A stretch of DNA of 64,000 nt, from the NCBI GenBank assembly GCA_963662395.1, contig OY759511.1, forward strand, positions 868,001 to 932,000. Direction: 5' to 3'. The position numbers were made by a program, and so were the translations under genes. How positions within the stretch are numbered: position 1 is the stretch's first letter; each line of letters begins with the position of its first letter. The stretch is from JAPOXR01 sp963662395 (GTDB taxonomy: Bacteria > Pseudomonadota > Alphaproteobacteria > Rhodobacterales > Rhodobacteraceae). The notes below the pieces were generated by a model. The model did no database searches. It was given only the letters and a program-made list of their open reading frames with translations, and had not been told where the DNA came from. Positions 43,847 through 53,265 of this stretch are shown piece by piece.

Positions 43847-46294
43847 TCATGATCGCATCCGGGTTCCGTCCGGGTCGTGGAGCGCCCTGCCCTGCACCAT
43901 GGCGTCACGAAATTCGCCGAGGATTTCGACCTTCAACGCCGTGCCGGGATTCGCGTGTTCATGCATGACATAGGCCATCGCCATCGATTGGCCGACATGA
44001 TGGGCGTAGCCGCCCGAGGTGATGTAGCCGACGGCATCATCACCCATCAGTACCGCCTCGTCGAGGGAGACATCGATCGGGCTGTCGATGGTCAGGGTGA
44101 CCAACTTGCGCTCGACGTCCGCATCGCGAAATTCCAGCGTGGCCTCCCTACCGACAAAATCCTTGTTCCAGTTGATGAATGCATCGAGTCCGCTCTCGAC
44201 GGCGTTGAAATCGGGCCGGTATTCCAGCCCCCAGGCACCCCACCCCTTTTCGAGCCGAAGCGACATCAGCGCCCGGCTGCCATACCAGCGATACCCCAAA
44301 TCGCTTCCTGCCTCCTCGATCGCCTCGGCAAGCCGGATCAGGTATTGCGGCTGGCAGTAGACTTCATAGCCAAGCTCGCCGGAGAAGCTGAGCCGGTTCA
44401 GGATGACCGGAACCCCGCCAGCAAAAGTCACCCTGACATCGCGGAATTTCAGTGCGCCAGCCGAGATGTCTTCCCGCATGATCCTGGCCAGCAACTGGCG
44501 GGATTTCGGCCCGGAAAGAGCCACGCCGTGCAACTCGGCGGTCCGGTTCCGGTACCCCAGCCCGAGCGGAAGGGTTGCCGCCCAGAACCGGCGATGGGCG
44601 TCCTGCATGGCCCCGGAGCCAAAGATCATGAAATGCTCCTCGCCCAGGCAGGCAACCGTCAGGTCACCATAGAGCCGACCTTTCCGGGTCAGCATCGGCG
44701 TGAGCGAGATCCGGCCTGGGCCGGGCAGATGACCAGCCATGACCCGGTCCAGCCACTCGCGTGCACCGGCCCCGCTGATCTCGTGCTTGGCAAAATTGGC
44801 GATCTCGATACCGGCCACCCCGTTACGGACGGCGCGGCATTCCGCGGCCACGTATTCATGCGACCGGTTGCGGCCGAATGTCGGGTCTTCCCGGGCATCC
44901 TCGGGCGCATCGGCAAACCAGAGGGCATTCTCCAGGCCAAAGGACTGCCCCATCCGCGCACCCCGGGCCAGCAGGCGGTCATGGAGTGCGGTCGTCTGCT
45001 GCCGGCGACCCTTGGGAAGTGTTTCGTTGGGGAATGTCATCACGAAACGGCGTTCGTAGTTTTCGCAACTCTTGACCGTCCCCCAGTCCGGGGTTGCCCA
45101 GTCCCCGAACCTCGCAACATCCATCGCCCAGACATCGATCGAGGGCTCGCCATCGATCATCCACTCGGCCATGACCAGCCCGACGCCGCCGCCCTGGCAG
45201 AAACCGGCCATTACCCCGACCGCGCACCAGTAATTCCGCATGCCGGGAACCGGTCCGACCAGCGGATTGCCATCCGGGCCGAAGGTGAAGGGTCCATTGA
45301 TCGCATCCTTGATGCCGGTCCGGCCGAGGGCCGGAATTCGCTCGAATGCCAGCTCGAGCCGGTCGGCAATGTGATCGAGATTTGGTTCGAGAAGTTCGTG
45401 ACCAAATCCTGGCGGGGTGCCCCCGACCATCCACGGGACTCCAACCGGCTCGTAGGTGCCGAGGAGCATGCCCTGGCGCTCCTGGCGAAAATAGATGTTT
45501 GCCTCGTAGTCGATTCCGCAGGGAAGCCGTTTTCCGTGACTGGCGACCTCGTCGATCTTCTCGGTCACCAGATAGTGGTGCTCCATTGGCTGGACCGGCA
45601 GGTTCAGCCCGGCCATTCGCCCCACTTCACGCGCCCAGAGCCCGCCACAATTCACCACGTGCTCGGCGTTGATCACTCCCCGGCCGGTGGCGACATCCCA
45701 TGAGTCATCGGGCCGCTGGACCGTGGCGGTGACCGGCGTGTGGGTGAAATACCGGCCACCGAAATGCCTCGATGCCCGTGCAAAGGCATGGGTGGTGCCG
45801 GACGGATCGAGATCGCCATCCTGATCATCCCAGAGAGCGGCAAGATAGTGGTCCGGATCAATGAGCGGATGGCGCCCGGCCAACTCGGCCGGACTGATGA
45901 ATTCCTGGCTCAACCCCATGTAGCGGGCCTTTGATCGCTCGCGCTTCAGATACTCGTACCAGCTCCGGTTCGAGGCCAGGTAGAAGCCGCCGGTCAGGTT
46001 CAGCCCGATCGACTGGCCGGACAACTCCTCGATTTCCCTGTAGAGGTCGATGGTATAGCTCTGCAGGCGGGAAATGTTGGGATCGGAACTGATGGTGTGG
46101 ATCTGGCCGGCAGCGTGCCAGGAAGACCCTGATGTCAGCTCGCTTCGCTCCAGCAGGATCACATCCTTCCAGCCGAATTTCGACAGGTGGAACAGGATTG
46201 AACAGCCAACGACACCTCCGCCGATGATGACTGCCCTGGCATGGGACGGGAGTTCCTGGGAGCCGTCACTTATGTCTGTCGCGATTTCGGTCAT
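43847..46294 (-). CDS. Dimethylglycine/sarcosine dehydrogenase-like FAD enzyme with GcvT domain
   Basis: The 815-residue protein has an N-terminal DAO/FAD domain (IIGGGVVGCSILFHLSKFGW) with the DMGDH-type SSWHAAGQIHTIS, whose H60 corresponds to the residue that binds FAD covalently in DMGDH. A FAO_M linker follows, then a C-terminal GcvT/aminomethyltransferase domain (GVALSGPKSRQLLARIM, LSFSGELGYEVYCQPQYL, GYITSGGYAHHVG). Such enzymes demethylate dimethylglycine or sarcosine and pass the one-carbon unit to tetrahydrofolate. With tmm at 11 kb, it suggests use of methylated amines or betaine, although the genes are not linked. Confidence 0.88.
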   Translation of the reverse strand: MTEIATDISDGSQELPSHARAVIIGGGVVGCSILFHLSKFGWKDVILLERSELTSGSSWHAAGQIHTISSDPNISRLQSYTIDLYREIEELSGQSIGLNLTGGFYLASNRSWYEYLKRERSKARYMGLSQEFISPAELAGRHPLIDPDHYLAALWDDQDGDLDPSGTTHAFARASRHFGGRYFTHTPVTATVQRPDDSWDVATGRGVINAEHVVNCGGLWAREVGRMAGLNLPVQPMEHHYLVTEKIDEVASHGKRLPCGIDYEANIYFRQERQGMLLGTYEPVGVPWMVGGTPPGFGHELLEPNLDHIADRLELAFERIPALGRTGIKDAINGPFTFGPDGNPLVGPVPGMRNYWCAVGVMAGFCQGGGVGLVMAEWMIDGEPSIDVWAMDVARFGDWATPDWGTVKSCENYERRFVMTFPNETLPKGRRQQTTALHDRLLARGARMGQSFGLENALWFADAPEDAREDPTFGRNRSHEYVAAECRAVRNGVAGIEIANFAKHEISGAGAREWLDRVMAGHLPGPGRISLTPMLTRKGRLYGDLTVACLGEEHFMIFGSGAMQDAHRRFWAATLPLGLGYRNRTAELHGVALSGPKSRQLLARIMREDISAGALKFRDVRVTFAGGVPVILNRLSFSGELGYEVYCQPQYLIRLAEAIEEAGSDLGYRWYGSRALMSLRLEKGWGAWGLEYRPDFNAVESGLDAFINWNKDFVGREATLEFRDADVERKLVTLTIDSPIDVSLDEAVLMGDDAVGYITSGGYAHHVGQSMAMAYVMHEHANPGTALKVEILGEFRDAMVQGRALHDPDGTRMRS

Positions 46295-46602
46295 TCTTCG
46301 CCCGTTTCAGGCCGGTCACGCCCCCTCCTCGCCGGGCCGCCCGAACTGCCTTCAATTCATCCTGCCTGATCACTGACCGATGCACCTTCTGCATGCAACG
46401 AACTTGGTCACACATGATGCACCCAGTCGGTGATACCCTCGATTCGCCAAATCCGAATGGTGTGGAGCATCCATCATCCCCTCGTCGTGAATGCGTGTAG
46501 TGGCGAGTCGACCTCGCCGCTGGCCGGATGAACATTCCATATTGCCGATTTCACGGCAATCCGGTTGAATCGACGGATCGGGAGAGCGGTGGAGGCAGGC
46601 GG
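46295..46602. other. Divergent intergenic region
   Basis: About 310 bases between the divergent dehydrogenase-like gene and the FAD oxidoreductase. It probably holds both promoters. No inverted repeat or riboswitch fold was recognised. Confidence 0.45.
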
Positions 46603-48006
46603 ATGAATGGTGACGGAGGAAACTTGCGACATGATGCCGGGATCAGGTCTGCCTGCGGCGTGCTGCGGCAGCGCTTCGGCGAGCGCTTTCTCACCGGGCA
46701 GTCGGTTCGCGAACAGCACAGCCACACTACCACCCTGATCGGATCACAGCTGCCGGACGGGGTGATCCATCCGCACCGGGTCGAAGAGGTCAGCGAAATC
46801 GTTGCCATCTGCGCCGAATACCGGGCGCCGGTGATACCGTTCGGCACCGGCACATCGCTGGAGGGGCAGGTCAATGCGCCATCCGGGGGAATCTGTGTCG
46901 ATTTTCTTGAAATGAACAGCGTCCTGGCGGTGAACGAGGAAGATTTCGACTGCACGGTACAGCCGGGCATCACCCGCAAGGCGCTGAACGAATCCCTCCG
47001 CCAGACCGGGCTTTTCTTCGCCATCGACCCCGGTGCCGATGGCAGCCTCGGCGGCATGGCCGCCACCCGCGCCTCCGGCACCAACGCGGTCCGCTACGGC
47101 ACCATGCGCGACAATGTCATCGCATTGCAGGCGGTCATGCCGGACGGGAAGGTGATTCGAACCGCCCGGCGTGCCAGGAAAACCTCGGCCGGCTATGATC
47201 TCACCCGCCTGCTGATCGGCTCGGAAGGCACGCTGGGGCTGATCACCGAGTTGACGCTCCGGTTGCACGGGGTACCGGAACGGATCTCGTCCGCCTGCTG
47301 CAGTTTTCCCGACATCTACCGGGCATGCGCGGCGGTGATCGAGACCATTCAGCTGGGAATTCCGGTGGCGCGGATCGAATTGCTGGACGAACTCACGGTC
47401 AGGGCGGTCAACGCCTATTCCGGGCTCACCCTGCCTGTCTCGCCACTTCTGCTCCTGGAATTTCATGGCAGCGAGACCTCGGTTTCCGAACAGGCCTCAT
47501 CATGCGGCGAGATCATGACCGACAATGACGGCACCGGGTTCGAATGGACGACGCGGCCGGAGGAACGCACCAGGCTCTGGCAGGCGCGCCATGATGCCTA
47601 TTGGGCATCGCTGCAGCTTCGAAAGGGGGCAAAGGGCATAGCCACCGATGTCTGCGTGCCGATTTCACGGTTGGCGGAATGCGTGTCGGCGGCCCAGGAG
47701 AAGGCGGTGTCGATGGGAATCATTGCGCCGATTGTCGGTCATGCCGGCGACGGCAACTTCCACATGCTGCTGCTGATCGACCCGGATGATCCGGGCGAGG
47801 TCAGGAATGCGGCCACCTATGTCGACTGGCTTGCCCAATGTGCCATCGACATGGATGGCACATGCACCGGCGAACACGGAATTGGCCAGGGAAAGATGAA
47901 ATATCTCGCCGGAGAATTGGGATCGGCCACCGAATGGATGGCGACGGTCAAGCGGGCGATCGACCCGCTCAACATCATGAATCCCGGCAAGATCGTACCT
48001 GTCTGA
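46603..48006 (+). CDS. FAD-linked oxidoreductase (GlcD / D-lactate dehydrogenase type)
   Basis: The 467-residue protein has the FAD_binding_4 domain (VIPFGTGTSLEGQVNAPSGG) and the FAD-oxidase C-terminal domain ending IDPLNIMNPGKIVPV, with VGHAGDGNFHMLLLIDPDD and GTCTGEHGIGQGKMKYL. This is the glycolate oxidase GlcD / cytochrome-type D-lactate dehydrogenase family, oxidising 2-hydroxy acids. No glcE or glcF follows, so D-lactate dehydrogenase (Dld) is the likelier role. GGAGG at 46591-46595 selects the ATG at 46603. Confidence 0.9.
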   Translation: MNGDGGNLRHDAGIRSACGVLRQRFGERFLTGQSVREQHSHTTTLIGSQLPDGVIHPHRVEEVSEIVAICAEYRAPVIPFGTGTSLEGQVNAPSGGICVDFLEMNSVLAVNEEDFDCTVQPGITRKALNESLRQTGLFFAIDPGADGSLGGMAATRASGTNAVRYGTMRDNVIALQAVMPDGKVIRTARRARKTSAGYDLTRLLIGSEGTLGLITELTLRLHGVPERISSACCSFPDIYRACAAVIETIQLGIPVARIELLDELTVRAVNAYSGLTLPVSPLLLLEFHGSETSVSEQASSCGEIMTDNDGTGFEWTTRPEERTRLWQARHDAYWASLQLRKGAKGIATDVCVPISRLAECVSAAQEKAVSMGIIAPIVGHAGDGNFHMLLLIDPDDPGEVRNAATYVDWLAQCAIDMDGTCTGEHGIGQGKMKYLAGELGSATEWMATVKRAIDPLNIMNPGKIVPV

Positions 48007-48201
48007 GGCGTCGGAGATGCCTGGAGGCGATGTCCGGGATCTTCGGGCAAGTGGCGGGCGAGCCCGGAGGGCCGACATGGCGCCCTCCGATTGCATGGTC
48101 GAACCTGGATACCAGATGCCGCAACGGAGCAATTGACATGGCCGGGCGTCTGCACGCATTGTTGGCGGCAATCCGGACAGGCACCCGAAGGGAGGGACGA
48201 T

Positions 48202-48657
48202 ATGCGGAAGTTTCTTGTCGTCCTTGACGACAGCCGGGAGTGTCTCAACGCCATGCAGTTCGCCGCCATGCGGGCCGCGCATACCGGTGGCGGGGTGACG
48301 ATCCTCTCGATCATTCCACCGGAGGAATTCCAGCACTGGATCGGGGTTGGCGACATCATGCGCGCCGAGGCCAGGGAGCGAATCGAGGTCCATTTCGAGA
48401 CCTTTGCGACCTGGATGCGAAAGCGGAAAGGCGTTTTTCCCGAGCTGGTGATCCGGGAGGGTGACGCGGTGCAGGAGATCCTGGGGCAAATCCGCGATGA
48501 TCCCGAGATCGGGGTCCTGGTGCTCGGGGCCGGTACCGAACGGGCCGGGCCGGGTCCGCTGGTCACCAATCTCAGCAAGTCATCCGGCTCCCTGCCGATA
48601 CCCATTACCGTCGTCCCCGGCGAATTGACCAAGGAGCGGCTGGAGGCCATCACATGA
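48202..48657 (+). CDS. Universal stress protein (UspA family)
   Basis: The 151-residue protein starts MRKFLVVLDDSRECLNAMQF and ends with the UspA ATP-loop-like block IGVLVLGAGTERAGPGPLVT and SGSLPIPITVVPG. The G-x2-G-x9-G-S motif is largely kept. AGGGAGGGAC stands before the ATG. It follows the FAD oxidoreductase by 195 bases on the same strand. The exact role of such proteins is unclear, but they respond to stress or energy state. Confidence 0.88.
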   Translation: MRKFLVVLDDSRECLNAMQFAAMRAAHTGGGVTILSIIPPEEFQHWIGVGDIMRAEARERIEVHFETFATWMRKRKGVFPELVIREGDAVQEILGQIRDDPEIGVLVLGAGTERAGPGPLVTNLSKSSGSLPIPITVVPGELTKERLEAIT

Positions 48658-48747
48658 ACTCATCCATCTCCGTGGGTTTGATGGGTGACCCGAAGGCCCC
48701 GGAGGATAATCGGCGGCAGTATTCCAGGGAATGTCGGGTTTGAGAAT

Positions 48748-48776
48748 TTGGCAACGAACGACAAGATGCATATACA
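48748..48776 (+). promoter_or_regulatory. Sigma-70-type promoter before brnA-like gene
   Basis: TTGGCA (48748-48753) and TATACA (48771-48776) are separated by 17 bases, close to the consensus for housekeeping sigma factor. The brnA start follows eight bases after the -10, so the message would be nearly leaderless. Confidence 0.6.
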
Positions 48777-48783
48777 ATAGTCA

Positions 48784-49087
48784 ATGATGAAAAACGACGA
48801 TATGATCAGAGTCACCCTGGAGGAAGTGATCCGCCGGACGGGTGAGGGAAAGACGGACTGGGAGAGGCTGCGCCGCGAGGAGGAGGCCGGCATCGAGCCC
48901 GAGAAGGATCCCGATGAGGGGGAATTCGACTGGTCGCAGGCCCAGGTCATCATGCCGCGGCCGAAACAACCCATCTCGGTGCGGCTGGATGCCGATGTTC
49001 CGGAGTTCTTCAAGTCTCGCAAGGACGGGGTGCCAGACGCGCATCAACGCGGTCCTGCGCAGCTACATGAAGGCGCAGGAGGGATAG
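48784..49087 (+). pseudogene. brnA: BrnA-like antitoxin with a frameshift, toxin missing
   Basis: The frame starts MMKNDDMIRVTLEEVIRRTG and has DWSQAQVIMPRPKQPISVRL and DADVPEFFKS, the BrnA ribbon-helix-helix region. At the GGGG run near 49027-49030 register is lost; the expected ending continues one frame over as CQTRINAVLRSYMKAQEG with stop at 49087. One extra G explains this. Without it the protein would have about 100 residues. No brnT toxin gene precedes it, so it is an orphan antitoxin relic. Confidence 0.72.
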
Positions 49088-49365
49088 TGAGTGATTGCAC
49101 CCGATCGCCTCTTCCGGAAAACGATGTCATCTTCAGGCGCCAACGACACGGGGCCCGAAGTGAAATTCGATCCGTCGCTTGAATGGTGTCCGTCAACGTC
49201 GCATTTCACGATAGTTTCCAATGGACGGGCTCGCTGCAGGTGAATGCGGCTCGGTCAGGAACGGCCCTGGCGCGGTATGCCCCATAAACCTGCTGGCGGG
49301 CGGCGACCCGGCAATTGACTTGCGATGCCGGCACCCGCTATGCAGATTGCTGACTGGAGCGAGAG

Positions 49366-49929
49366 ATGTTCATTCAGACCGAAGCGACCCCCAACCCGGC
49401 CACGTTGAAATTCATTCCCGGCCAGATGGTCATGGAGACCGGTACCGCGGATTTCAGGGATCCTGATTCTGCCGGGAATTCGCCCCTGGCGTCCCGGCTG
49501 TTCCGAGTCAGCGGCGTCACCGGCGTATTCTTCGGGCACGACTTCGTGTCGGTGACCAAGATGGACAATTTCGACTGGATGCATGTGAAACCGGCAGTGC
49601 TCGGTGCCATCATGGAGCATTACCAGTCCGGTCAGCCGGTGATGTCCGGCCCGGCCTCGGACGAGTTGCCGCAACCGGGCGACAATGCCGATGAAGACCC
49701 TGTCTCCAGGCAGATCAGGGAGCTGATCGACACCCGGGTCCGGCCGGCCGTGGCCCAGGATGGCGGCGACATCATCTTCTACGGGTTCGAACGCGGTATC
49801 GTCTACCTGCACATGCAAGGAGCCTGCGCCGGTTGTCCGTCATCGACCATTACCCTGAAGATGGGTATCGAGAATTTGTTGCGGCACTACATACCGGATG
49901 TCATCGAGGTTCGACCGGTTGTTGCCTGA
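49366..49929 (+). CDS. nfuA: NfuA-type iron-sulfur cluster carrier
   Basis: The 187-residue protein has the Nfu N-terminal domain (MFIQTEATPNPATLKFIPGQ) and the NifU C-terminal domain with AQDGGDIIFYGFERGIVYLH and the cluster cysteines in GACAGCPSSTITLKMGIE (CxxC). It carries [4Fe-4S] clusters to apo-proteins. GAGCGAGAG precedes the start. The end overlaps the proposed tsaB start. Confidence 0.95.
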   Translation: MFIQTEATPNPATLKFIPGQMVMETGTADFRDPDSAGNSPLASRLFRVSGVTGVFFGHDFVSVTKMDNFDWMHVKPAVLGAIMEHYQSGQPVMSGPASDELPQPGDNADEDPVSRQIRELIDTRVRPAVAQDGGDIIFYGFERGIVYLHMQGACAGCPSSTITLKMGIENLLRHYIPDVIEVRPVVA

Positions 49930-50533
49930 GGGCCTCGTGCTGGGCCTCGACGCAGCAGGCCCGCTCTACTCCCTGGCGCTGGCCGACGGAGAGAAGGTGC
50001 TTGCCAGCAAACATTCCGAGGCACGGCACGGGCGAGCCGAAATCCTGTTTCCCGACCTTCGTGAATTGCTGCGATCATCCCGCTGCGAGGTCACCGACCT
50101 GGTTGCCATCGGCGTCAATACCGGCCCCGGGGACTTCACCGGAGCCCGCCTGGGCGTCGCCGCCGCGCGCGGCCTGGCAATGTCGCTCGGCATTCCGGCC
50201 ATCGGAATCGGAGCATTCGACCTGCTGACGCCGGATGCGCCGCCAGGTTCGCTGGCGGTCGTCACGGGCGGCCGGCAGTTCGTCCATGCCAGGCTGCTGC
50301 CGGACGGCCTGCCGGCCCGGCAGGCACTGGACGGGTTGTCGCAGCGATTTCCGGAGGTCCGTGCGGTTGTCGGCCAGGAACCGGACGCGGTTGCCGCGCT
50401 GCTCGGCGCCAGGGCCATTCGGCCTCAGGAGATGCCAGGCCCGGCACTGGCCCGGATCGCCCGGGCGCGGCTGCCACATGCCGGAGGGCGCCCCACCCCT
50501 TCATATCTGGGGCCGGCTGCAAGCCCAATATAG
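49898..50533 (+). CDS. tsaB: tRNA threonylcarbamoyladenosine biosynthesis protein TsaB
   Basis: The protein (up to 211 residues) has VLGLDAAGPLYSLAL, then IGVNTGPGDFTGARLGVAAA with GLAMSLGIPAIGI, the TsaB (YeaZ) signature of the ASKHA fold. TsaB works with TsaD and TsaE in making t6A37 on tRNAs that read ANN codons. The start is uncertain: ATG 49898, TTG 49922 and GTG 49937 are in frame, the last two with better spacing to GAGG sequences. Overlap with nfuA suggests translational coupling, a common alphaproteobacterial arrangement. Confidence 0.9.
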   Translation: MSSRFDRLLPEGLVLGLDAAGPLYSLALADGEKVLASKHSEARHGRAEILFPDLRELLRSSRCEVTDLVAIGVNTGPGDFTGARLGVAAARGLAMSLGIPAIGIGAFDLLTPDAPPGSLAVVTGGRQFVHARLLPDGLPARQALDGLSQRFPEVRAVVGQEPDAVAALLGARAIRPQEMPGPALARIARARLPHAGGRPTPSYLGPAASPI

Positions 50534-50691
50534 GGATCTCCCCATGCCGGCATGCGAGGTGCCGGAATAGCGGAAAATGCAGATTTCGGTTGTATTTTCG
50601 GATGCAGGTGCGAAGAATGAAATTCCGTGCAACCGGAATAGGCCAGGTTGCCGACGCCATTTCAATTCGTCATTCATTCAGGAGCATCAAC

Positions 50692-51681
50692 ATGATCAAG
50701 ACCACAGCTCTTCTCGGCATCGCCGTTGCCGCGGCTGCCTTTGCCACTGCCGCGGCATCGGAGCCGGCAATCGTCTATGACCTCGGCGGCAAGTTCGACA
50801 AGTCATTCAACGAGAGTGCGTATACCGGGGCCGAGAGATGGAAGAGCAGTTCCGGAAGTGATTATCGGGAAATCGAACTTCAGTCCCAGGCCCAGCGCGA
50901 GCAGGCAATCCGCCGGCTGGCCGAGGCTGGAAACAATCCGATCGTCATGACCGGTTTTGCCTTTGCCACCGCGTTGGGTGCCGTTGCGCCCGAATTCCCG
51001 GACACCAGGTTTGCGATCATCGACATGGTTGTCGACGAGCCGAATGTGCGGTCCATTGTATTCAAGGAACATGAAGGTTCGTTCCTGGTCGGAGTCATCG
51101 CCGGACTTACCTCCGAGTCGAACGTCGTCGGTTTTGTCGGCGGCATGGATATTCCGCTGATCAGACGGTTTGCCTGTGGTTATGTCCAGGGTGTCAGGGC
51201 GGCAAATGCCGATGCAAAGATCATCCAGAACATGACCGGCAATGAACCGTCAGCCTGGAATGACCCGGTCAAGGGAGCCGAGTTGACCAAGGCACAGGTC
51301 GCAGACGGTGCCGATGTTGTCTATCATGCAGCCGGTGGAACCGGCGTCGGGGTCCTGCAGGCGGCAGCAGATGCCGGAATCCTGGGAATTGGTGTCGATT
51401 CCAACCAGAACCATTTGCATCCGGGCTCGGTTCTGACCTCGATGCTGAAGCGTGTTGACCTGGCAGTCGAGGACTCCTTCAACGCCGGTGAGAATCTGGA
51501 AGCCGGAATCATTGCCCTTGGCCTGGCCGAGGACGGCGTCGGTTATGCTGTTGACGAGAACAACCAGGATCTCATTTCTGACGAGGTGTCCAGGATCGTC
51601 GAAGACTACAAGGCGCAAATCATTGCCGGCGACGTCGAGGTAGTCGACTATACCGCCGCTGACAGCTGCCCGGCCAGTTGA
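50692..51681 (+). CDS. BMP-family ABC transporter substrate-binding protein
   Basis: The 329-residue protein has a Sec signal (MIKTTALLGIAVAAAAFATA, cut after AAA/S) and the BMP (PnrA-like) domain: IVYDLGGKFDKSFNESAYTG, VMTGFAFATALGAVAPEFPD and FKEHEGSFLVGVIAGL. Members bind nucleosides or related compounds. There is no lipobox, so the protein is freely periplasmic. AGGAGC precedes the ATG at 50692. Co-transcribed with the ATPase and two permeases that follow. Confidence 0.92.
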   Translation: MIKTTALLGIAVAAAAFATAAASEPAIVYDLGGKFDKSFNESAYTGAERWKSSSGSDYREIELQSQAQREQAIRRLAEAGNNPIVMTGFAFATALGAVAPEFPDTRFAIIDMVVDEPNVRSIVFKEHEGSFLVGVIAGLTSESNVVGFVGGMDIPLIRRFACGYVQGVRAANADAKIIQNMTGNEPSAWNDPVKGAELTKAQVADGADVVYHAAGGTGVGVLQAAADAGILGIGVDSNQNHLHPGSVLTSMLKRVDLAVEDSFNAGENLEAGIIALGLAEDGVGYAVDENNQDLISDEVSRIVEDYKAQIIAGDVEVVDYTAADSCPAS

Positions 51682-51693
51682 TTGCAGGCCTTG

Positions 51694-53265
51694 ATGGCAA
51701 CCAACACTTCACAGGCGCAGTCGGGAATGGCTGCGCCTGCCATTGAATTACGTAACATCTCCAAGTCATTTGGTCCCGTACAGGCCAATCGCGACATCTC
51801 GATGTCGGTTCGGCGCGGCTCCATCCACGGCATCGTAGGCGAAAACGGTGCCGGCAAATCGACCCTGATGTCGATTCTCTACGGTTTCTACCGGGCAGAT
51901 TCCGGCGAAATCCTTGTCAATGGCGAGCATACCCTGATCCCTGACAGCAAGGCAGCGATCGCTGCCGGAATTGGCATGGTGCACCAGCACTTCAAGCTGG
52001 TCCACAATTTCACTGTGCTGGAAAATGTCGTGCTGGGAGCGGAGGAGGGAATGCTGCTGCGGCCATCCCTGAGCAAGGCGCGCGATCTTCTGACCCGGCT
52101 TTCACGGGAATACGAGCTTCACGTCGATCCTGACTCGGTGATCGAGGACTTGTCGGTCGGGCATCAGCAGCGGGTTGAAATCCTGAAAGCGCTCTACCGC
52201 CAGGCAGACATTCTCATCCTTGACGAGCCGACCGGCGTGCTGACACCAGCAGAGGCCGATCACCTGTTCAGGATCCTTCGCAGCCTGAGCGATGAAGGCA
52301 AGACAATTGTCCTGATCACTCACAAGCTGCGCGAGATCATGGCGATAACCGACACCGTCAGCGTCATGCGGCGCGGCCAGATGACCGACACGCTGCTGAC
52401 GAAGGATACCAATCCCGCCGAACTCGCCGAACTGATGGTTGGTCGCAAGGTTCTGCTGCGCATCAAGAAGACAGAGGCAACTCTCGGCAGGAAGATGCTG
52501 GAGATCTCGAATCTCAGCATGACCGATTCCAGCGGGGTCCTGCGCCTCAAGGATGTCTCGCTGACCGTGCGGCAGGGAGAGATACTCGGCATTGCCGGCG
52601 TGGCCGGAAACGGTCAGACCGAATTGCTGGAAGTCCTGGGCGGAATTGCCGAGGCGGAGAACGCCAACATCCTCATCGATGGCAGGGAGCTGAAATGCTC
52701 CGGTGCCGGTTCGGATGCCAGGTCGAGGAGACTCGACGGAATTGCGCATGTTCCGGAGGACCGCCAACGCCTCGGGCTGATCATGGAATTCCTCGCCTGG
52801 GAAAACATGTCGTTCGGCTATCAGGATGATGCCAGCGTCAACCGGAACCTGCTGCTCATGGACAACCGGGCCATGAAGACTTCCACTGCCAGGCAGATGG
52901 AACAGTTCGACATCCGGCCTGACAATCCCGAATTGCAGGCGAGGAACTTCTCCGGCGGCAACCAGCAGAAGATGGTTCTTGCCCGCGAGATTGAACGCAA
53001 TCCTCTGGTGCTCGTGGTCGGCCAGCCGACCAGGGGCGTCGATATCGGGGCCATCGAGTTCATTCACCAGCGGATCATCGATTTGCGCGACAACGGCGCC
53101 GCCGTGTTGCTGGTCAGCGTGGAACTTGACGAAATCCTGTCCCTGTCGGACCGGGTCGCGGTGATGTTTGACGGGCACATCATCGGTGAACGCATCACTG
53201 CCGAGACCGACGAAAAGGAACTCGGATTGCTGATGGCCGGCGTTGTTGACGGAGCGCAGGAATGA
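51694..53265 (+). CDS. ABC transporter ATPase with two domains (nucleoside type)
   Basis: The 523-residue protein holds two ATP-binding domains. The first has Walker A GENGAGKST (about residues 49-57), signature DLSVGHQQRVEILKAL and Walker B ILILDEPTGVLTPAEA. The second has a degenerate P-loop (GVAGNGQTEL) with signature NFSGGNQQKMVLAREIE, as usual in the BMP/ribose-type families. The ATG at 51694 is chosen over a TTG 12 bases earlier. Works with the permeases at 53262 and 54358. Confidence 0.92.
   Translation: MATNTSQAQSGMAAPAIELRNISKSFGPVQANRDISMSVRRGSIHGIVGENGAGKSTLMSILYGFYRADSGEILVNGEHTLIPDSKAAIAAGIGMVHQHFKLVHNFTVLENVVLGAEEGMLLRPSLSKARDLLTRLSREYELHVDPDSVIEDLSVGHQQRVEILKALYRQADILILDEPTGVLTPAEADHLFRILRSLSDEGKTIVLITHKLREIMAITDTVSVMRRGQMTDTLLTKDTNPAELAELMVGRKVLLRIKKTEATLGRKMLEISNLSMTDSSGVLRLKDVSLTVRQGEILGIAGVAGNGQTELLEVLGGIAEAENANILIDGRELKCSGAGSDARSRRLDGIAHVPEDRQRLGLIMEFLAWENMSFGYQDDASVNRNLLLMDNRAMKTSTARQMEQFDIRPDNPELQARNFSGGNQQKMVLAREIERNPLVLVVGQPTRGVDIGAIEFIHQRIIDLRDNGAAVLLVSVELDEILSLSDRVAVMFDGHIIGERITAETDEKELGLLMAGVVDGAQE

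Noticed and set aside
46295..46602. A riboswitch (for example glycine type) upstream of the dimethylglycine-dehydrogenase-like gene
   Set aside because: I could not find a conserved aptamer core or a terminator/antiterminator pair.
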